Assembly: GCA_947449835.1 (NCBI GenBank)
Contig: CANFSZ010000021.1
Coordinates: forward strand, 1-40,149
Length of the DNA stretch: 40,149 nucleotides
Direction of reading: 5' to 3'
DNA from: Opitutia bacterium
GTDB taxonomy: Bacteria > Verrucomicrobiota > Verrucomicrobiia > Opitutales > Opitutaceae
Positions 1 through 7,715 of the stretch are shown in pieces (within the stretch, counting starts at the first letter, position 1; each line of letters starts with the position of its first letter). The notes beneath the pieces were generated by a model, which made no database searches, was not told the origin of the DNA, and worked only from the letters and a program-made list of their open reading frames with translations. The position numbers and the translations under genes were made by a program.

Positions 1-1041
1 ATTGGCGACATTCGGATTGAGGTCGTAGGCCGGCGAGAGGGTCCATGTTCGTTCGGTTTCATTGTAGAGAAACGCGTGATTGCGACCGTGGTCGTCCCGA
101 TTGGTGGTGAGCAGATTGAAGACGGCGCGCCGGAAGCATTCTCGCGCCTCTTCCGCGCCGCCGAGAGTCCGGGCGGATCGGATGAATTCTTCGTAGTCGA
201 TTTGGCCGTCGGAGGCGCGCCGGTGCAGGAACCCGCTCAGCGTGTGGACGTGACGCCGGCCCCAGGTGCCATCAAGTCGCTGGGTGCGATCAAAACGCGC
301 GCTGGCGAAATGGCGGCGTTCGCCATCATACACGAGGCACGCATGCGGGACGCGGATGCCGGCGTTTTTCGCCATTTTCCAGAATGCGAATTCGACAGCG
401 CCGCCGCTCTCGTCGTCGAGCGGTGATAGTTTAACGACGCTCGGCACCTGGCCGGGCGGCGTCGCGCCGCCGATCAGGATGTGCTGCAGCTGCTGGAAGT
501 CACCGGAATTGGGGAGGTGTGCTGCCACTTTGGGCTGGGCCCCGCCGAGGCTGCCGCCGCCCCGGGCGAGTGCGGCGCTGACGTCTTCGGGCCTAAGGAC
601 GGCGGGAGTTTTTGCCAGTTGCGCGGCGTCGCGCGCCAAGCCGGCGAGGGAAGTGGAAACCGCCTCGTCGTCGGCGCCTTTGCCTAGTGCCGGTTCAAAG
701 GTGATTCCGCCCGGACCGCGTTCGCCGATGGCGGCGAGCTTGCCCAAGATGGTTTGCAGCCCTGGAACTTCGAGCTTCAGCATTCTCGCGCCCCACGAAT
801 CCGGCAGAGAGTCGGCGATGAGCCCGGGCAGTCCGCCGTCGAACGGCGAATCGCCGGGTCGAAACACACGCGGTCCGCGGGAGAAACTATCGAGCGGTAG
901 ATTCAGCGGCGAAATGTCGTGGCCGGTAGCGATGAACTCGCGCTCCAATTCCAGCGCGTGAAACGGACCGTCGGCGCGATACGCCAGCGTGCCCATGGGG
1001 GCGCCGAGGAAGCGCAGACGAAGGAGATGGGGCTCGGCCAT
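1..1041 (-). CDS. hipA: HipA-family toxin (serine/threonine kinase fold), partial at 3' end
   Basis: Reading the minus strand from the ATG at 1041 gives 347 uninterrupted codons that run off the left edge, so the C-terminus is missing. HipA proteins are kinases of about 420-440 residues; the E. coli enzyme phosphorylates glutamyl-tRNA synthetase and causes growth arrest and persistence. Visible family motifs are the glycine-rich GSLGGAQPK at residues 163-171, the catalytic loop NRDDHGRNHAF from N314 (D316, D317, H318, N321), and SPAYDLNP with the presumed metal-binding D340. These positions are within about ten residues of E. coli HipA. All kinase residues that can be seen are intact, so the part in the window looks active. 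The start lies three bases after the stop of the upstream HTH gene, the classic antitoxin-toxin order. The substrate cannot be inferred. Confidence 0.9.
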   Translation of the reverse strand, partial: MAEPHLLRLRFLGAPMGTLAYRADGPFHALELEREFIATGHDISPLNLPLDSFSRGPRVFRPGDSPFDGGLPGLIADSLPDSWGARMLKLEVPGLQTILGKLAAIGERGPGGITFEPALGKGADDEAVSTSLAGLARDAAQLAKTPAVLRPEDVSAALARGGGSLGGAQPKVAAHLPNSGDFQQLQHILIGGATPPGQVPSVVKLSPLDDESGGAVEFAFWKMAKNAGIRVPHACLVYDGERRHFASARFDRTQRLDGTWGRRHVHTLSGFLHRRASDGQIDYEEFIRSARTLGGAEEARECFRRAVFNLLTTNRDDHGRNHAFLYNETERTWTLSPAYDLNPNVAN

Positions 1042-1044
1042 GAC

Positions 1045-1365
1045 TTAGTTCCCTTTGGCCCGACGAGGCGCGCGTTGGCGGGCGGGCGCAGGCGCCGCCG
1101 CGAGAAATTCGTTGATGTCTTTGGGGGCGGGCGCCGGTGGTATCAGCGCGCCGAGGAATCGATCGGTTAGCCCGAGCGTGGCCAACAGTTTCGCCAGGCC
1201 CGCAAATCCAATGCGCCCGGTGCTCTCGAAACGGCGCAGCGTCGCGATCCCAAGGCCGCTGCGTTTGGCGAGATCGTCCTGCCGCCACGACAGCGCCATG
1301 CGGTGGGCGCGGATCAGGTCGCGGGCCTCACGGATAATGTCAGTCTCGTTTTTAAGCGATAACAT
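1045..1365 (-). CDS. hipB: HipB-like XRE-family HTH antitoxin/repressor
   Basis: This 106-residue protein has a Cro/C1-type helix-turn-helix over roughly residues 12-70: RMALSWRQDDLAKRSGLGIA, then an ATLRRFE recognition-helix region. The C-terminal tail is rich in Pro, Ala and Arg (PAPAPKDI, then RQRAPRRAKGN) and may be the flexible arm that contacts or shields the toxin. It lies immediately upstream of hipA, separated by three bases, so the two are surely cotranscribed. HipB proteins neutralise HipA and autorepress the operon by binding operators upstream. Inverted repeats are present exactly there (1362-1411). The ATG at 1365 has no clear Shine-Dalgarno. The first repeat covers the start codon, so repressor binding or mRNA folding there could limit initiation. 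The HTH and operon call is sound; the antitoxin function is inferred from context. Confidence 0.85.
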   Translation of the reverse strand: MLSLKNETDIIREARDLIRAHRMALSWRQDDLAKRSGLGIATLRRFESTGRIGFAGLAKLLATLGLTDRFLGALIPPAPAPKDINEFLAAAPAPARQRAPRRAKGN

Positions 1366-1411
1366 TTGATAATTTAAATGTGATATTTATAATTAAGCAA
1401 TCATTAATGAT
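1362..1411. promoter_or_regulatory. AT-rich leader with two inverted repeats, candidate HipB operators
   Basis: The segment upstream of the HTH gene is strikingly AT-rich against a GC-rich background. It holds a perfect 12-bp palindrome ATCATTAATGAT at 1400-1411 and an inverted repeat ACATTT (1362-1367) / AAATGT (1376-1381) with an 8-bp spacer that overlaps the start codon at 1363-1365. TATAAT-like hexamers are plentiful on the minus strand, but none pairs convincingly with a -35. Operator function is inferred from position and symmetry. Confidence 0.45.
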
Positions 1412-1674
1412 ATTAAAAATGCTGAATTCGGTGAGGTAGGAGCGAAAACCGAGGCCCTTCTACGGCTGGAAATCCTCCATGATTTGGATGGGCACTCGGT
1501 TCGCCGCGTCTCGAGGGCAGATTTTGTCTTTTTAGATCCTTCAATTCTAGTGCCCGGAGAGTTCTACGGTCTCTAGTCATCCAGGGCAGGTCACGTGCCC
1601 GTCAAATCGGGGTAACTACAGCACGCGGATATCTTTCGCCAACTGATATGCCGTGATGGCCAAACCGTCGAAAC
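1412..1674. other. Intergenic stretch between hipBA leader and tRNA-Ser
   Basis: No gene is recognisable here. One plus-strand frame is open from about 1397 to a TAG near 1575 (about 60 codons, no ATG). Its translation includes ALLRLEILHDLDGHSVRR and does not resemble any family I know. It may be chance or a decayed gene. A short inverted repeat GGGCA/TGCCC lies near 1584-1600. No integrase and no copy of the tRNA 3' end could be seen. Confidence 0.4.
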
Positions 1675-1766
<92 letters not shown>

Positions 1767-1835
1767 GAAGCAGTTCGATAACCAATGAAGCACCTCGACG
1801 AAGGGCAAGGCGTTTTTCAACTTCCCCTCATCTTA

Positions 1836-1850
1836 GTCCGTTAAACGGAC
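1836..1850 (-). terminator. Small hairpin just after the 1858-2556 gene
   Basis: GTCCGT (1836-1841) and ACGGAC (1845-1850) form a short perfect stem with a 3-nt loop, a few bases past the stop codon at 1858-1860. There is no U-run on the minus strand after it, so it is at best a weak or processed 3' end. Confidence 0.25.
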
Positions 1851-1857
1851 CAAATTC

Positions 1858-2556
1858 TCACTCTTCGTCGTCTTCCGGGTCGGCGGGACGCTCGAGCTCT
1901 TCGCGGCATTCGTTGATCACGCGCAGCCAGATTTCGCGCAAATCAAAGAGTCGGGGCAACGCATAGACCCGAAACGCGACGACGGCAGGTTGGCGACCGG
2001 CTTCGTCGGAATTGAGTAAGGCGAAGGTGCTGTTGAGCACGTTGAGCGCGCGCTTGAATAGACTGATCGCCATTGCGTAATCGCCGAAATCGAGGGCGTG
2101 AATCGCCTGGATGGCCTGATCTTCGCCGCGATGCAGCGCGGTCAGCAGGCTCAGTGACACCGGCGCGGGCAGTTGATGCGCATCCCCGGCAGCTTGTGAC
2201 CACGTGTGTTGCAGGGAGTGGGTGATCGCTTTGGTGGCGATGAAAATCGGGTTTTTGTGCAGCGTGTAGACGTCGCCTTTGTCGGGGAATTCTTCTTCGT
2301 CGTCTTCCTCGTCGTCGTCGGAATCGGGGATTTCGCCGCCTTCTTCGGTCCAGTCTTCGAGGCTCCAGCCCATCTGGGCGGCGACGGCATCGATGCGGTC
2401 GGGCGTGTCGATGGAGGCTTCGTAAAATTTTTGGTAACGACCGATTGATTCGTCCTGCTCGCGCAGGTAACGCTCCCAGTCGAATTCGTTCCAAGCGAGA
2501 TCGCCGCGCTCTTCCCACTCGTTGCCCGAGGGGCCGTCAGAATTGAAGTTACTCAT
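1858..2556 (-). CDS. Acidic cytoplasmic protein of unknown function
   Basis: I do not recognise this 232-residue protein. It has no signal peptide or membrane segment. The N-terminal part is rich in Trp, Glu and Asp (NEWEERGDLAWNEFDWERYL). An almost pure acidic run follows at residues 78-89 (DSDDDEEDDEEE). The region from about residue 95 looks like a helical bundle of about 120 residues (for example ITHSLQHTWSQ and DYAMAISLFKRALNVLNS), with a faint tetratricopeptide-like flavour in FGDYAMAISLFKRAL. The C-terminus is again acidic (DPEDDEE). The frame shows consistent codon bias and the reading frame is long. A scaffold or adaptor role is possible but unsupported. It is transcribed towards tRNA-Ser and is divergent from acyP. 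Confidence 0.75.
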   Translation of the reverse strand: MSNFNSDGPSGNEWEERGDLAWNEFDWERYLREQDESIGRYQKFYEASIDTPDRIDAVAAQMGWSLEDWTEEGGEIPDSDDDEEDDEEEFPDKGDVYTLHKNPIFIATKAITHSLQHTWSQAAGDAHQLPAPVSLSLLTALHRGEDQAIQAIHALDFGDYAMAISLFKRALNVLNSTFALLNSDEAGRQPAVVAFRVYALPRLFDLREIWLRVINECREELERPADPEDDEE

Positions 2557-2677
2557 CAGGTTCTCTGGAAATGAGCGGGCGGATTCCGGGAATGCAAACT
2601 AAAATCCAAATCTGGGCTCATATCGCGTGTTTTGCGGATTGAACGCCATCCGGCGCCGCAGCTACCTTGTTCGCAAC

Positions 2678-2953
2678 ATGGCTGACGTGCATCACGAGCG
2701 AGCAATATTTACGGGACGAGTCCAAGGGGTCGGTTTTCGCTATGCGACGCTCCAAGTCGCCCGCGAATTTGAGGTTGCCGGCTGGGTGGAAAACTTACCT
2801 GACGGCCGCGTGCAACTCGAGGCCGAGGGCCGGCCGGAAGTCGTGGCTGCTTTTATCGAGGCCGTCAGCGAGCGGATGCATGGCTACGTGCGAAAGGTCG
2901 AGCGTTACCCAGCGGCGCGACCTGCTCAATTTAGCGGGTTTGTGATCAAATGA
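2678..2953 (+). CDS. acyP: Acylphosphatase
   Basis: This is a small 91-residue enzyme that hydrolyses acyl phosphates such as carbamoyl phosphate and 1,3-bisphosphoglycerate to carboxylate and phosphate. The diagnostic loop GRVQGVGFR with its phosphate-binding Arg is present near residues 12-20, and the catalytic Asn lies in GWVENLPDG. The start at 2678 (MADVHH) gives the family length; the frame is open upstream to 2627, but that would add 17 residues not typical of the family. The stop overlaps the ATG of the ABC ATPase (ATGA at 2950-2953), so translation is probably coupled. No functional link between acylphosphatase and the exporter is established. Confidence 0.93.
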   Translation: MADVHHERAIFTGRVQGVGFRYATLQVAREFEVAGWVENLPDGRVQLEAEGRPEVVAAFIEAVSERMHGYVRKVERYPAARPAQFSGFVIK

Positions 2954-3822
2954 GGGCTGGGGGCTCACCGGCGGTTGAATTGAGCGGGTTGACCAAGGAT
3001 TTCGCCTTGGGCTTGCGCGGCGTACGACTGCGCGCGGTGGACAATCTCAGCCTCGCGATCGCCCCCGGGGAAATTTTTGGTCTGCTCGGGCCCAACGGCT
3101 CCGGCAAGAGCACGACGATCAAAGTTGTTCTAGGTTTGCTGCGGCCCACGTCGGGCGCGTGTCGGGTGTTTGGCGTGTCGAGCGAGCGCGTCGAGGCGCG
3201 GTTGGCCGTCGGCTACCTGCCGGAGGCGCCCAACTTTTATCGGTTCTTGAGTGGGCGCGAACTCGTCACGTTTTACGGCCGCATCTGTGGTTTGCAGGGT
3301 GAGACCCTCACAGCGCGCGTCGTCGAAGTGATTGCTTGGGTCGGGCTCGCGGAGGCGGCGGATCGACGCGTGGGAACGTATTCTAAGGGCATGTTGCAAC
3401 GCATCGGCCTCGCGCAGGCGCTCGTGCATGATCCGCAACTGGTGATTCTCGACGAGCCGACGGCGGGCGTGGATCCCATCGGGGCGGCGGCGATCACCGA
3501 GCTCATCCGCGAACTCAAGGCCCGCGGTAAAACCGTGCTCATCACCTCGCACCTGCTCGCGCAGATTGAGGACGTCTGCGACCGCGTCGCCATCCTCGAC
3601 AAAGGCCGCTTGCTCGCTTGCGGCACGGTGGCGGCGTTGTCCGCCGAGGGTAAAAATTCAACCGACACGCTCAACTCCGTCGAGCAGGCCGAGCTGGCGC
3701 AATGGCTCGCCGCGCGTGGCAAGACAGCGGCGGCGCTCGGTGGTCACTCCGCGCGACTCGATCAGATCTTTATCGAACGCGTGGAGCGCAACCGGCAGCA
3801 CACGGAGGAACGTGCGCCATGA
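2950..3822 (+). CDS. ABC transporter ATP-binding protein (ABC-2 type exporter)
   Basis: This is a 290-residue nucleotide-binding subunit. Walker A is GPNGSGKST (47-55), the signature is YSKGM (144-148) in place of LSGGQ, and Walker B is VILDEP (165-170) with catalytic Glu169. The switch His is in ITSHLL near 200. The YSKGM signature is common in CcmA/Nos/ABC-2 exporter ATPases. A C-terminal extension of about 70 residues after the core (AEGKNSTD onward) resembles the regulatory tail of that group. It overlaps acyP upstream and the permease downstream (ATGA at 3819-3822), so the ATPase and permease are a coupled pair at the inner membrane. The substrate is not evident; the low-complexity tail gives no clue. 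Confidence 0.95.
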   Translation: MRAGGSPAVELSGLTKDFALGLRGVRLRAVDNLSLAIAPGEIFGLLGPNGSGKSTTIKVVLGLLRPTSGACRVFGVSSERVEARLAVGYLPEAPNFYRFLSGRELVTFYGRICGLQGETLTARVVEVIAWVGLAEAADRRVGTYSKGMLQRIGLAQALVHDPQLVILDEPTAGVDPIGAAAITELIRELKARGKTVLITSHLLAQIEDVCDRVAILDKGRLLACGTVAALSAEGKNSTDTLNSVEQAELAQWLAARGKTAAALGGHSARLDQIFIERVERNRQHTEERAP

Positions 3823-4643
3823 ACACCGTGCCGTTTTCGTTGCGTCGGGTGGGCTTGATCGCGGGCGTCACGCTGCGCGAGGCGTTGCGCCAAAAATTAC
3901 TCCACGCGCTCGTGTTGATCGCCGCGGGTTTGGTGCTCGGAGTGCGCGGGCTGCGGGATTTTAACTTCGGCGTATCGGAGCTGAAATTCATCGCCGATTT
4001 CGGCGACGGGGCGATAGCCGCCTTCGGCGCCGCGCTCACTGTCGCGCTCACGGCGCAGCTGTTTTTCAGTGAAATCGAACACCGCACCGCGCTCACGTTG
4101 CTGGCCAAACCCGTGTGGCGCACGGAATTTCTCCTCGGCAAATTTGTCGGCGTGGCGGTGGTGGCGGTCGCGTTTTGCGGCGGGTTGACGGCGACGCTCG
4201 TTGGCGTTTTGGGGCAACGGCAACTCGCGTTGCAAGTCGACCAACCCGAGACATGGGCGGCGGCGCACGCCGTGAATTTCGGCGCGGTGTGGATCGCGGC
4301 GTATTTGCACGCGCTGAAATTGGCGTTGCTCGCGGCCGGGACTTTGCTCGCGGCGAGCTTTGCGCAGACGCAGATTTTTGCGGTGATGGCGGGCGGCGCG
4401 GGTTTTGTGATCTGTCATTTGCAGGGCCTCGCGCAGGCGGCGTACGAGCGTAACGGCGCCTCGCTCATGACCGTGCCGGCGACGCTGATTCATTGGATGT
4501 TTCCTGATTTCCAACGCTTCGCGTTACCCGCCGACGGAGCTTGGACGTGGAGCGGGCTCGCGCAGGTGACCGCTTACGCAGCCGTCTATGCGGCGGTCGC
4601 GCTCGCGCTGGCGGTCCGCTCTTTTCGCGAACGTGAAGTCTAG
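3819..4643 (+). CDS. ABC-2 type transporter permease
   Basis: This 274-residue integral membrane protein has about six hydrophobic segments: LLHALVLIAAGLVLGV, a pair around IAAFGAALTVALTAQLFF, VGVAVVAVAFCGGLTATLVGV, LALLAAGTLLAASF, IFAVMAGGAGFVICHL, and a last one before SFREREV. The segment LLAKPVWRTEFLLGK between helices 2 and 3 matches the conserved coupling stretch of ABC-2 permeases (TLLAKPxxRxxFLLGK). The start at 3819 is chosen because it overlaps the ATPase stop and has GGAGGA at 3804-3809 upstream. The frame is open further upstream, but that would lie inside the ATPase gene. It functions with the ATPase at 2950 as an exporter of unknown substrate. Confidence 0.92.
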   Translation: MNTVPFSLRRVGLIAGVTLREALRQKLLHALVLIAAGLVLGVRGLRDFNFGVSELKFIADFGDGAIAAFGAALTVALTAQLFFSEIEHRTALTLLAKPVWRTEFLLGKFVGVAVVAVAFCGGLTATLVGVLGQRQLALQVDQPETWAAAHAVNFGAVWIAAYLHALKLALLAAGTLLAASFAQTQIFAVMAGGAGFVICHLQGLAQAAYERNGASLMTVPATLIHWMFPDFQRFALPADGAWTWSGLAQVTAYAAVYAAVALALAVRSFREREV

Positions 4644-5421
4644 GCTGCGCACGCTTTTGATCGCGGTCGGGGCGCTCGCGTTGACGGGGGCGTTGCTCAA
4701 CCGTGTTTGGCCGGCGGCCCCGGCGGCGACGGCGCAACGTGGGACGCTGTCGGCCTCACCGGGGGCGGGCGCGCTTTTGGGTTGGCTCGGAGGATTCCGC
4801 GCCTTGGCGGCAGATTTTTTGTGGATCCGGATGTACGCGGGATGGGAGCAACGCGATTTGCCGGGTACGCAGACGTTGTTGCGCGCCGTGGTGGCGGTGG
4901 ACCCGCGGCCACTTTATTTTTGGCTGAACGGGGCGCGTATTTTGGCGTACGATTTGCCGGTGTGGCGCATCGACGCCGAGGGCGGCTACGATGCGGTGCC
5001 GGAAACGCGACGGCGTGTGATCGAGATCGAGCACGCGCGCCTGGCGCTGGCGCAGATCGCGGCGGCGCGGCACGTGCAGTCCGACACGATCGCGCTGTCG
5101 ATCGAGCAAGCGCACATCGAGCTGAATAAATTGGGTGATGTCGGCGCCGCGGCGGCGAGTTATCGACAAGCATGGGAAGAAAAAGGCGGGCCGTATTACG
5201 CGGCGCGGATTTATGCCGAGCTGTTGAAACGACAAGGGCGCAACGCCGAGGCTTACGCGTGGTTGTGCGCCTTGTATCCGCAGTTGCCGCGCGACGACGA
5301 AGCGGCGGACGCGCCCTTAGTTTTGACGCGCATCCGGGAGCTCGAGCGGATGTTGCGCGTGGCGCCGGAACAGGCCTTTCGGCCCGAAGCGCCAACGGTG
5401 CCGGTTGGACGCAGCCTTTGA
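4633..5421 (+). CDS. Membrane-anchored helical-repeat (TPR-like) protein of unknown function
   Basis: This is a 262-residue protein with a single N-terminal membrane segment (LLIAVGALALTGALLNRVW), possibly an uncleaved anchor. The periplasmic domain contains GFRALAADFLWIRMYAGWEQ and later helical pairs such as IALSIEQAHIELNKLGDVGAAAASYRQAW and IYAELLKRQGRNAEAYAW, which have TPR spacing. I chose the GTG at 4633, overlapping the permease stop by 11 bases, because an upstream ATG at 4588 would place an Arg-rich stretch before the anchor and lie deep inside the permease gene. Tight overlap with the ABC pair suggests a partner protein of the exporter; that role is inference. The C-terminus is rich in Pro and Ala. 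Confidence 0.75.
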   Translation: MKSRLRTLLIAVGALALTGALLNRVWPAAPAATAQRGTLSASPGAGALLGWLGGFRALAADFLWIRMYAGWEQRDLPGTQTLLRAVVAVDPRPLYFWLNGARILAYDLPVWRIDAEGGYDAVPETRRRVIEIEHARLALAQIAAARHVQSDTIALSIEQAHIELNKLGDVGAAAASYRQAWEEKGGPYYAARIYAELLKRQGRNAEAYAWLCALYPQLPRDDEAADAPLVLTRIRELERMLRVAPEQAFRPEAPTVPVGRSL

Positions 5422-5462
5422 CAGCTCATGGGAATCGCGCGCAGTTTTTGCCGGTGAACGCG

Positions 5463-6347
5463 GTGAATCCTCCAACGTTTTTAAAGATTTGGTTCAGTGC
5501 GACGCGGCCGCGGACTTTGCCCGCGGCGTTGGCCCCGGTCCTGGTGGGAACAGCGCTCGCGGCGCACGTGGGGCGCGCGGATTTCGGGGCGGCCGCGCTG
5601 TGTCTGTTGTTTGCGGGGTTGATCCAAATCGGGACAAATTTCGCGAACGATTATTTTGATTACATGAAAGGTGCGGACACGGAGACGCGGGTAGGGCCGT
5701 TGCGCGCGGTGGCGGCGGGCTGGGTGCGGCCCGAGGTAATGCGGCGGGCGATGATCGCGGTGTTTGCGGCGGCGTTTGTGGCCGGGCTCGGCTTGATTGC
5801 TTGGGGCGGGCCGGGGCTAATTTTGATCGGAGTCGCGAGCATCGTGTGCGGGGTGGCTTACACGGGCGGGCCGTGGCCGTTGGGCTATAACGGGCTCGGC
5901 GATGTGTTTGTGTTTATATTTTTTGGACTCGTAGCAGTGGGTGCGACGTACTTCGTGCAAGCGGGCGCGCTCACGATCGACGTGTGGCTCGCGGCTGTGC
6001 CGGTGGGGTTGTTGGCAGCGAATATTTTGGTCGTGAATAACTATCGCGACGCGGCGACGGATGCGGTCGCGGGGAAGCGCACGCTCGTGGTGCGATTCGG
6101 ACTGAGATTTGCGCGGGCGCAGTTCACGGGCTCGCTCGTGGTCGCGGGGGTGATGCCGGTGGTGTTTTGGGCGCGCGATTTTTCGGCGTGGTGTTTGTTG
6201 CCGTTGGTGTTGGCGCCGGTGGCGTGGCGGCATGCGCGGCGTTTGCGCGAGACCCGGACGCCCGCGGAGTTGATCGCGTTGCTTGGCGATTCAGGAAAAT
6301 TACTCGCGGCCTACGCAGGGTTGGCGGCGGCGGGGTTTGTGCTCTGA
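5463..6347 (+). CDS. menA: 1,4-dihydroxy-2-naphthoate polyprenyltransferase (UbiA family)
   Basis: This inner-membrane enzyme attaches the polyprenyl tail to 1,4-dihydroxy-2-naphthoate, giving demethylmenaquinone. The 294-residue product begins NPPTFLKIWFSATRPRTLPA, the typical MenA N-terminus (RPrTLPAa), and has about eight to nine transmembrane helices. The first Asp-rich motif is NDYFDYMKGAD (N62, D63, D66). The second lies in NNYRDAATDAVAGKRTL. Both are the diphosphate/Mg2+ sites of UbiA enzymes. GTG at 5463 is the likeliest start, with GTG at 5454 as alternative. The gene follows the ABC/TPR genes by 41 bases. menF, menD and menB lie about 28-33 kb away in this window. Confidence 0.93.
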   Translation: MNPPTFLKIWFSATRPRTLPAALAPVLVGTALAAHVGRADFGAAALCLLFAGLIQIGTNFANDYFDYMKGADTETRVGPLRAVAAGWVRPEVMRRAMIAVFAAAFVAGLGLIAWGGPGLILIGVASIVCGVAYTGGPWPLGYNGLGDVFVFIFFGLVAVGATYFVQAGALTIDVWLAAVPVGLLAANILVVNNYRDAATDAVAGKRTLVVRFGLRFARAQFTGSLVVAGVMPVVFWARDFSAWCLLPLVLAPVAWRHARRLRETRTPAELIALLGDSGKLLAAYAGLAAAGFVL

Positions 6348-6377
6348 ACGCGGACGGGACGCGGGGCTTTTTTAAGC

Positions 6378-7571
6378 TCAGTCGATTTTTAAAATCGTAC
6401 CGGCGATGTGTTGGATCGGACTGGCGTCTTTGAAATAGTACGCGACGAGGACGTGGTGCGCGTCGATCTGCACGGACCACGGGTAGCCGAGATCGGTGGT
6501 GGTGCCGTCGGCTCGCAGGATAATCTCAGGCGCGGTGGCGGCGTCAGTGCATTCGGGGTTGAGGATGCGGGCGCGGATGCCGAGTGGCGCGTGGCGGTAG
6601 CCGTAGGTGAGAAGAACGCGTTGGTCGGGTAGCCGTAGGGCGTGGAGCGGGTGGCCGCGGAAACCGAGACGTTGCCACGGTTGAAAGGATTTACCGCCGT
6701 CGGTGGAGCGGGCGAGGCAGGCGTCGTCCTCGAGACCTTCACTGCGCAGGAAGGCGACGAGGGCGCCGGAGGGCGTTTCGACGAGAGAGGTTTCGTTGAA
6801 GGAGGCTGCGGAATCGGTGGCGATGGGACAGGAATAACTCCACGTGCGCCCCTGATCGCTGGAGATGAGGAGATAAGTGGACGTGCGGCGCGGGGCTTCG
6901 CGGTCGGTGGCGGCGCAGGCCCAATAAAGACGCCCGTCGCGGCCCTCGATGGGCGCGCCGCGATTGTAGGCGGCGATCGGTTGGCCGAAGGGATCGTGGA
7001 GAATTTCGACGGCGAGATGGGGTGGTTTGAACGGGCCGGTCCAAGATTGAGCGCCGTCGGTCGAGCGCAGGTAGTATCCGCCGTTGAAGATCGAGCCGGG
7101 AAAATTTTGGAGAAATGGAGCTTTGAGTTTCGCGACGCCGTCCGGGCGGAGAAAACTCCAGCCGTAGCTAAAACAGAGCAAAGTGCCGTCGCGGAGTTGG
7201 AGCAGGCAGGGGTCTTGGGCGCCGCCGAAAGAATCGGCGTAGAGGAGCGTGGGTTCGGGGGACCACGTCACGCCGTCCCGCGAGCGCAGGAGCATGAGTT
7301 GGCTGTTGGGATCGACGTGATTGTTGCCGGCTTCGCCAAATATTTTGCGGTTGGGGGCGCGACGGAAGGAAAGGAGGAATTCGCCGTCGGGTCGGCGGAT
7401 GACGGACGGAAACGCGGAGTGAAAACGCGAGTTTTCGTAGATGACGATGTCTTTAATTTTTTGGGGCGCGGGGTTGGGTGTGGCGGCGCGGAGAAGCGGG
7501 GCGCAGGCGAGCGTGAGCGCGAGGGCGTGGTAGAGGGCGGAAGGGAATAGATGGCGAAGATTTGAACTCAC
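6378..7571 (-). CDS. Secreted sialidase-like (BNR/Asp-box) glycoside hydrolase
   Basis: The 397-residue product from the GTG at 7571 starts with a Sec signal peptide (hydrophobic YHALALTLACAPLLRAA, cleavage near residue 30). Four Asp boxes mark a six-bladed propeller: SRDGVTW (97-103), STDGAQSW (170-177), SSDQGRTW (237-244) and STDGGKSF (289-296). Sialidase-family proteins of this type release or bind sugars outside the cytoplasm. The typical Arg of the first blade may be R70 or R71 (LSFRRAP), but no FRIP motif is seen, so activity on sialic acid is uncertain. The frame is open to a GTG at 7655, but that codon abuts the U-run of the trxA terminator, so translation from there is unlikely. The gene converges on menA. 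Confidence 0.85.
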   Translation of the reverse strand: MSSNLRHLFPSALYHALALTLACAPLLRAATPNPAPQKIKDIVIYENSRFHSAFPSVIRRPDGEFLLSFRRAPNRKIFGEAGNNHVDPNSQLMLLRSRDGVTWSPEPTLLYADSFGGAQDPCLLQLRDGTLLCFSYGWSFLRPDGVAKLKAPFLQNFPGSIFNGGYYLRSTDGAQSWTGPFKPPHLAVEILHDPFGQPIAAYNRGAPIEGRDGRLYWACAATDREAPRRTSTYLLISSDQGRTWSYSCPIATDSAASFNETSLVETPSGALVAFLRSEGLEDDACLARSTDGGKSFQPWQRLGFRGHPLHALRLPDQRVLLTYGYRHAPLGIRARILNPECTDAATAPEIILRADGTTTDLGYPWSVQIDAHHVLVAYYFKDASPIQHIAGTILKID

Positions 7572-7655
7572 TGGAGCGTAGGGGTTGAGGCGAGTTGGGA
7601 CGGGAGCACGGAACGGCGCAATGGGGAAGCGTTCGGGCGGGAGCGCAGAGCGCAC

Positions 7656-7685
7656 AAAAAAGCCCCGACGGAGAAACGTCGGGGC
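7656..7685 (-). terminator. Rho-independent terminator after trxA
   Basis: GCCCCGACG (7662-7670) pairs perfectly with CGTCGGGGC (7677-7685) around the loop GAGAAA. On the minus strand the stem is followed by six U residues (7656-7661). It lies 30 bases after the trxA stop and separates trxA from the sialidase-like gene. Confidence 0.93.
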
Positions 7686-7715
7686 CGGAAGTTTTCGGTT
7701 AGCAGCGCGGGGCGA

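Noticed and set aside
6642-7550. Plus-strand open frame opposite the sialidase-like gene
   Set aside because: Antisense shadow with low-complexity Gly/Glu/Ala content.
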